Below, in pieces: positions 1 to 5,066 of a stretch of DNA of 5,066 nucleotides. Positions within the stretch are counted from its first letter, which is position 1, and every line of letters starts with the position of its first letter. A program made the position numbers and the translations under genes. Origin of the DNA: Gemmatimonadota bacterium (lineage in GTDB: Bacteria; Gemmatimonadota; Gemmatimonadetes; Gemmatimonadales; Gemmatimonadaceae); contig JAQBQC010000265.1 of NCBI GenBank assembly GCA_028287205.1, positions 1-5,066 of the forward strand. Direction: 5' to 3'. The notes beneath the pieces were generated by a model. That model was not told where the DNA came from. It saw only the letters and a program-made list of their open reading frames with translations, and searched no databases.

Positions 1-5
1 TAACC

Positions 6-1691
<1,686 letters not shown>

Positions 1692-1753
1692 AGACAACGG
1701 GGTCCCCACGCCTATTCGGAGACGACCGTCGTGGATGGACACGGTGCATCCCG

Positions 1754-1781
1754 TTGGGTACGACTAAAGACATGGTAAAAG
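1754..1781 (+). promoter_or_regulatory. Weak candidate sigma-70-type promoter for the kinase-regulator pair
   Basis: TTGGGT at 1754-1759 and TAAAAG at 1776-1781 are 16 bases apart, and a TG lies one base before the second box (1773-1774), as in an extended -10 element. The boxes match the E. coli consensus at 3 of 6 and 4 of 6 positions, so the call is weak. The location suits a promoter: a locally AT-richer patch of the leuA-kinase gap, about 75 bases before the kinase start. The host's own promoter consensus is unknown. The kinase could instead be read through from leuA. Confidence 0.22.
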
Positions 1782-1840
1782 GTGGCCGATCGACAGAGGC
1801 AAAGCGTCCCGTCGAGCAGTAAGCTTCGGGGGCACTTTCG

Positions 1841-1848
1841 AGGCAGGA
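1841..1848 (+). promoter_or_regulatory. Ribosome binding site of the sensor kinase gene
   Basis: AGGCAGGA contains a good AGGA Shine-Dalgarno core ending 7 bases before the ATG at 1856. This decides the start in favour of 1856 over the internal in-frame ATG at 1952 (residue M33). The internal ATG lies directly before the first conserved helix and would also leave all GAF domains intact. Confidence 0.6.
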
Positions 1849-1855
1849 TAGCCGG

Positions 1856-4231
1856 ATGCCCGATGTGACCAGTCGCGACGCTGGCTGCGTTGAACCGCCT
1901 GGCAACGATGACACGACGCGCGCAGGCGCCGCCGTCGCGCATGATCAGGCGATGGAGCTGACGCGCGCCAGCGAAGCGCTTCGGCGTACCGTCGACCGCC
2001 TTGCCGCACAACAGACGCTTCCCGCGTTCATGCATGAGGTGCTCGTCGAAGCGATGCGATTTCTGAGAAGTCGCGATGGCGGCATATATGTGCACGAACC
2101 CGCCGGCGACACGATCTTCCGGCGCGCGGTGATCGCGGAGGGCGCTCAGGCGGAAGTTCTCGCGCAGCTCAGCGATCGGCTTCCATCGAGTCGCGCTCCG
2201 CGCTGGAGCCTGCTCCGCGCGTCGCATGAAACGATCGTCATCAGAATGGACTTCGAAGCAGAGGACTGGTGGCCAGGAGCGGCCGCCTGGCATAGAGCGC
2301 GCGGCAACAAGACGCTACTGATGGTACCGATGCTCCTCGGCGATCAACTCATGGGCTACTTCGACCTTGCTGTTCAGCGCCCCCCCGAGGAGATCTCCGC
2401 CACCGAGCTCGAGCTCGTGAAGGTGCTTGCGCAGCAGGCGGCGCTCGCGCGGCACATGTCCGCACTCGCGAAGCAAGCCAAACAGACGGGACGCGCGACG
2501 GAGTTGGCAAAGGCCAATGAAGCGCTGCGCAGCTCGCTCGACATGCTCGTTGGAAATCCGGAGCTGTCGAAATTTCTCCATCAAGTGCTCGTCTGTGCAA
2601 TGCGGCAGTTGCGCTGCGCCGATGGAGGCATCTTCATCTACGATCCTGCATCAGAGACCCTTCAGTTGACTGAAGCGATCCTGGGGAATGATGGCTCCGG
2701 GAGAGTTGATGATGCGCGGCCTTTCGAGGGCGTCTTTCCAACGAGCGAGGTGCCGGTGTGGGCACGAGTGCTCGCGACGCGCGAGGTGATTCTTTCCGAC
2801 CTCGAGGTGCACGAGCACATTCGGGCGCCGGGCGTGATGGAATGGCATCGGCGGCGCGGCAATCGCATCGTGGTCGTATCGCCCATGCTCCTCGGCGACC
2901 GTCCCGTCGGCTACTTGGGACTCGGCGTGCGCCGCACGGCGAGCGAGATCACTGCCGCGCAGGTCGAGCTGGTGAAGGCGTTGACGCAGCAGGCCACACT
3001 CGCGCTGCACATCACCAGGCTTGCGGAGCAGGCGAAAGACACGGCCATCGCCCGCGAGCAGGAAGCAGCAGCGCGTCAGCAAGCAGCAGAGTTGGCGCGC
3101 GCAAATGCCGTGCTGCGTGGCACGCTCGATCGCCTCGCGAGCGAGGAAGCGCCCGATGGATTTCTCGCGCACGTGCTCTCGGAGATCGTGCGCCAGTCGG
3201 GCGCGTACACGGGTCATCTTTTCCTGTACGAGGCCGAGAACTCCACGCTGATTCTGCACAGCGCGGTGCGCGGCGGTGTGTCGACGCGTGGGCCGCTACC
3301 GGATGATCCAGCGATTTTTCGCGGACCGATCTCGCCGGAAATCACCTTTCAGTACCTGTTCGCGACGCGGCGCCTCACCTGGCTGCCGGTGGACGAGTTG
3401 CACGACTGGCGACGTCTCGAGACGCTCGAGTGGCATCGGCGAATGGGCCATTTGGCGACAGCCGGGCTCGCGCTATTTGCCGGGAAGCAGCCCGTTGGCG
3501 CGCTCGGCCTCGAATTTCGAACATCCACTCCGCTCACGACAACCCGAGCGGAGCTCGTCCAGGCGCTCGCCACGCAAGCCGCGCTGGCGCTCGAGTTGAT
3601 GAGATTGGGGAAATCCGAGCGCTCGGCAGCGGTCGCAGATGAGCGCAACGCACTCGCCAGAGAGATTCACGACACGCTCGCGCAAAGTCTGGCGCTGATC
3701 GTAATGCAGCTCGCCGACGCGGAGACGAAGCTCGGACCGGCGTGGATGGTCGCCGGAAAGTCACTTGATATCGTACGTGATCTGGCGGTCGAGAGTCTGG
3801 CATCTGCGCGCCAGTCAGTGGGACTGTTGCGGCCAAACGCGGGGTTGGCCCTGCCACAGGTAATACGAGCGGTCGTGGAAGACGTGGGCCGTCACGTCGC
3901 GTGGACAGTCGACTTTCGGATCGAGGGGAACGCATTCTTCGTCGACGAACGCGTGGTGGCGGAGTTGGCCGGGATCGCCCGCGAAGCACTCACGAACGCG
4001 GCGAAGCACAGTCGCGCCACTCGCGTCCGCGTCGAGCTGGCGTTCCTCGAGTCGCGCACCGTCCGTCTTGTCGTCTCGGACAACGGAGTTGGCTTCGACC
4101 CTGATCGAGTGCGGCGGGATGCCTACGGACTTGTCGGTATGCAGGAGCGCGCCGCGCGCATTGGCGCGGCGCTCACATTCGTCACGGAGTCGGGAGCGGC
4201 CACCGAGATCGTCGCCGCCTGGACCGCATGA
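1856..4231 (+). CDS. Cytosolic sensor histidine kinase, three GAF domains plus HisKA_3/HATPase_c
   Basis: Sensor half of a NarL-type two-component system: it autophosphorylates a histidine in response to a cue and passes the phosphate to the regulator encoded next. Residues 1-32 are a loose Asp/Ala-rich lead. Three related GAF modules follow at about 45-200, 227-387 and 423-583, each preceded by a helix of the form ELxxAxxxLRxxxDxL (34-48, 216-230, 412-426). A Gln/Ala-rich, probably coiled-coil linker lies at about 390-420. The HisKA_3 dimerisation domain has ERNALAREIHDTLAQ at 596-610, with H605 as the expected phosphorylated residue. The ATPase domain has the N box at 710-718 (N714), the G1 box DNGVGF at 742-747, and the G2 box GLVGMQER at 758-765. 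There is no signal peptide or membrane segment, so it should be soluble. The ligand is unknown: neither a phytochrome-type bilin cysteine site nor a recognisable haem site is evident. Its stop overlaps the regulator start by four bases, implying one transcript and coupled translation. Confidence 0.95.
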   Translation: MPDVTSRDAGCVEPPGNDDTTRAGAAVAHDQAMELTRASEALRRTVDRLAAQQTLPAFMHEVLVEAMRFLRSRDGGIYVHEPAGDTIFRRAVIAEGAQAEVLAQLSDRLPSSRAPRWSLLRASHETIVIRMDFEAEDWWPGAAAWHRARGNKTLLMVPMLLGDQLMGYFDLAVQRPPEEISATELELVKVLAQQAALARHMSALAKQAKQTGRATELAKANEALRSSLDMLVGNPELSKFLHQVLVCAMRQLRCADGGIFIYDPASETLQLTEAILGNDGSGRVDDARPFEGVFPTSEVPVWARVLATREVILSDLEVHEHIRAPGVMEWHRRRGNRIVVVSPMLLGDRPVGYLGLGVRRTASEITAAQVELVKALTQQATLALHITRLAEQAKDTAIAREQEAAARQQAAELARANAVLRGTLDRLASEEAPDGFLAHVLSEIVRQSGAYTGHLFLYEAENSTLILHSAVRGGVSTRGPLPDDPAIFRGPISPEITFQYLFATRRLTWLPVDELHDWRRLETLEWHRRMGHLATAGLALFAGKQPVGALGLEFRTSTPLTTTRAELVQALATQAALALELMRLGKSERSAAVADERNALAREIHDTLAQSLALIVMQLADAETKLGPAWMVAGKSLDIVRDLAVESLASARQSVGLLRPNAGLALPQVIRAVVEDVGRHVAWTVDFRIEGNAFFVDERVVAELAGIAREALTNAAKHSRATRVRVELAFLESRTVRLVVSDNGVGFDPDRVRRDAYGLVGMQERAARIGAALTFVTESGAATEIVAAWTA
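1952..3625 (+). repeat. Threefold internal repeat: helix plus GAF module
   Basis: The sensor half of the kinase consists of three diverged copies of one unit, at roughly residues 33-210, 215-400 and 411-590. Shared landmarks in each are the entry helix ELxxAxxxLRxxxDxL, an F(M/L)xxVL helix start, a WHRxxG segment (W145, W330, W526), a (V)G(Y/A)xxL strand and a final helix E(L)VxxLxxQAxLA. Copies 1 and 2 are closest and share PMLLGD and LVK(V/A)L(A/T)QQA. Their DNA retains a 14-base exact match (2330-2343 and 2885-2898), exactly 555 bases apart and in frame. Copy 3 has diverged most (LALFAGK in place of PMLLGD). This indicates duplication inside the gene, not three unrelated domains. Confidence 0.85.
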
Positions 4232-4866
4232 AGGAGATCGTGGATCAGCCGATTCGCGTGCTGCTGGCGGACGACCACGCGATAGTGCGCAGCGGGGTCG
4301 CGCAAATACTGAATGATCAGGCCGGGATGCAGGTCGTCGCCGAGGCGAGCGACGGCGGGCAGGCGATCGATCTCTATCGCCGCGAGCGGCCTGATGTCGC
4401 GCTCATCGATCTTCGCATGCCGGTGGTCGAAGGTGCGCAGGTCGTCGAGCGTGTGCGGCGTGAGTTTCCGGACGCCGTCCTGATCATTCTTACGACGTAC
4501 GACACGGATGATGACATCGAATGCGCGCTCCGCGCCGGAGCGAAAGCATATCTGCTGAAGGATGTCACACCGCATGATCTCGTCGCCTGCGTGCGCGCCG
4601 TGCACGCGGGTCGCACGTGGGTCTCACCGACGATCGCGTCGAAGCTCGCCGAGCGGATGACGCGGGTGCAACTGACGCCGCGCGAAATGTCCGTGCTAAA
4701 GCTCCTGGCGGCGGGGAAGGCGAATCGCGAGATCGCCGAGGCGCTCTCGATCAGCGAGGGGACGGTGAAAATCCATGTCACCCACCTGTTCGAGAAGCTC
4801 AGCGTGACCAGCCGAACAGAGGCGATCGCGACGGCGATGCGCCGCGGCCTCGTGCGCCTCACCTGA
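4228..4866 (+). CDS. NarL/FixJ-family response regulator (receiver plus LuxR-type HTH)
   Basis: DNA-binding partner of the upstream kinase. Residues about 9-125 are a receiver domain with the acidic pair D15/D16, the phosphoacceptor D61 in IDLRMP, the switch threonine T89 in ILTTYD, and K111 in LLKD, so all residues needed for phosphorylation are present. Residues about 149-211 are a LuxR-type helix-turn-helix beginning LTPRE and containing NREIAEALSISEGTVKIHV at 166-184 with its recognition helix. The 212-residue length is normal for the family. The ATG overlaps the kinase stop as ATGA, typical of translational coupling. No good Shine-Dalgarno precedes this ATG; an AAGGAG lies just after it, and an in-frame GTG at 4240 would remove only four residues outside the receiver fold. 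The gene ends 6 bases short of the convergent oxidase stop. Family assignment is firm; target promoters are unknown. Confidence 0.96.
   Translation: MKEIVDQPIRVLLADDHAIVRSGVAQILNDQAGMQVVAEASDGGQAIDLYRRERPDVALIDLRMPVVEGAQVVERVRREFPDAVLIILTTYDTDDDIECALRAGAKAYLLKDVTPHDLVACVRAVHAGRTWVSPTIASKLAERMTRVQLTPREMSVLKLLAAGKANREIAEALSISEGTVKIHVTHLFEKLSVTSRTEAIATAMRRGLVRLT
4231..4236 (+). promoter_or_regulatory. Shine-Dalgarno-like AAGGAG at the kinase-regulator junction
   Basis: A strong AAGGAG lies directly after the ATG at 4228 and ends 3 bases before an in-frame GTG at 4240. The spacing is short for a standard ribosome binding site. It may instead hold a terminating ribosome at the ATGA overlap for reinitiation, or be a chance Lys-Glu codon pair. 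Confidence 0.3.
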
Positions 4867-4872
4867 CGAGTA

Positions 4873-5066
4873 CTACATGGACATGCCCGGAGGAATCACG
4901 ATGTATGCGCGCATCATGTCGTGATCCTCGTGCTCCAAGATATGGCAGTGGTACATGTACTGGCCGGTATAGGGCACGAATCGCGCAGCGATGCGCGTCG
5001 CCTGCCCGGGGTGGCAGCATACCACGTCCTTCCAGCCGCGCTCCGCATCCGAGATTGTGAGCGGCT
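4873..5066 (-). CDS. Multicopper oxidase, C-terminal end only (CotA/bilirubin oxidase/laccase-like)
   Basis: Partial gene cut by the window edge; only the last 64 codons are present, ending at the stop 4873-4875 on the minus strand. The fragment reads GWKDVV, then HPGQ, TRIAARF, PYTGQY and MYHCHILEHEDHDMM. The HCHxxxHxxxxM pattern (plus-strand positions about 4912-4950) is the C-terminal copper signature of multicopper oxidases: its Cys and second-spaced His are type 1 copper ligands, the flanking His residues bind the trinuclear cluster, and the Met is the axial type 1 position. The surrounding GWKD and CHILEHEDxDMMR context resembles the CotA/bilirubin-oxidase branch. Such enzymes oxidise phenols, bilirubin-like compounds or metal ions and reduce O2 to water. 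The protein ends with a short hydrophobic tail shortly after the signature, as is normal. Signal peptide, first cupredoxin domains and substrate class cannot be seen. It converges on the regulator gene with a 6-base gap. Confidence 0.92.
   Translation of the reverse strand, partial: PLTISDAERGWKDVVCCHPGQATRIAARFVPYTGQYMYHCHILEHEDHDMMRAYIVIPPGMSM
4891..4928 (+). terminator. Possible transcript-ending hairpin inside the oxidase tail, serving the regulator transcript
   Basis: The 5' arm 4891-4907 pairs with the 3' arm 4912-4928: AGG/CCT, then ATCACGA/TCGTGAT, two G-U pairs, T-A, then ATG/CAT, closing on the loop CGCG. That is 16 pairs with one bulged base on each arm (4894 and 4915). It begins 24 bases after the regulator stop codon. 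There is no T-rich tract afterwards, so it is not a standard intrinsic terminator. It lies wholly within oxidase codons and could be chance. Confidence 0.25.

Noticed and set aside
1699..1751. Small palindromes after leuA: GGGGTCCCC (1699-1707), ACGACCGTCGT (1722-1732) and a GGATG/CATCC stem (1733-1751) as a possible terminator or operator.
   Set aside because: The first two have single-base centres and cannot form stable RNA loops, the third is only 5 pairs, and no T tract follows. Such short palindromes are expected by chance.
1692..1855. Possible small gene or RNA in the leuA-kinase gap.
   Set aside because: No open frame with start and ribosome binding site, and no convincing structured RNA, is visible in these 164 bases.
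2594..2617. Cysteines C247 and C254 in GAF module 2 as a possible chromophore or redox site.
   Set aside because: They lie in the first helix region and not at the usual bilin-attachment position, and they are absent from modules 1 and 3.
2651..3259. Long minus-strand open frame opposite the kinase, with others at 1712-2293, 3534-3989 and 4123-4605.
   Set aside because: Their composition is that expected opposite GC-rich coding DNA, no family motif is visible, and each lies inside a gene with firm domain evidence.
4849..4870. CTCGT/ACGAG inverted repeat spanning the regulator stop as a terminator.
   Set aside because: Only 5 pairs with a 12-base loop and no T tract; too weak to call.

Overview
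This is a GC-rich bacterial window with dense coding and long shadow reading frames opposite the genes. It carries three complete protein genes and the tail of a fourth. The gene types and the multi-GAF NarL-family sensor kinase would suit a free-living soil or environmental lineage. Gemmatimonadota is my tentative guess, but it rests on general resemblance and not on a diagnostic marker. I see no rRNA, tRNA, CRISPR array, insertion sequence, attachment site or origin.

Layout. (1) 6-1691, plus strand: a complete leuA-type 2-isopropylmalate synthase, the first committed step of leucine synthesis. It has the full catalytic barrel and a C-terminal leucine-sensing domain; that domain carries an apparent extra segment and a loose Ala/Arg-rich tail. 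(2) 1692-1855: a 164-base gap with no convincing terminator, a weak candidate promoter and a clear ribosome binding site for the next gene. (3) 1856-4231, plus strand: a 791-residue soluble sensor histidine kinase made of three tandem, visibly related GAF modules followed by a HisKA_3/HATPase_c core. (4) 4228-4866, plus strand: a NarL/FixJ-type response regulator (receiver plus LuxR-type HTH), overlapping the kinase stop codon by the four bases ATGA. (5) 4873-5066, minus strand: the last 64 codons of a multicopper oxidase (CotA/bilirubin-oxidase/laccase-like), cut by the window edge and converging on the regulator gene with only 6 bases between stop codons.

How the genes work together. The kinase and regulator form a textbook two-component pair: overlapping genes, matching families (HisKA_3 with NarL), and all phosphotransfer residues present. 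The kinase has no membrane segment, so it should sense an intracellular or diffusible cue through its GAF modules and then switch transcription through the regulator. The signal and target genes cannot be read from this window. LeuA looks like an unrelated metabolic gene upstream. The oxidase is on the other strand and is not in the same operon; control of it by the two-component pair is possible but unsupported here.

Most of the window is ordinary. The points worth a second look are the three-copy GAF array with its shared W-H-R motif, the strand-asymmetric hairpin just past the regulator stop inside the oxidase gene, the extra segment in the LeuA regulatory domain, and the start-site arrangement of the regulator. 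I found no convincing evidence for a previously undescribed system.
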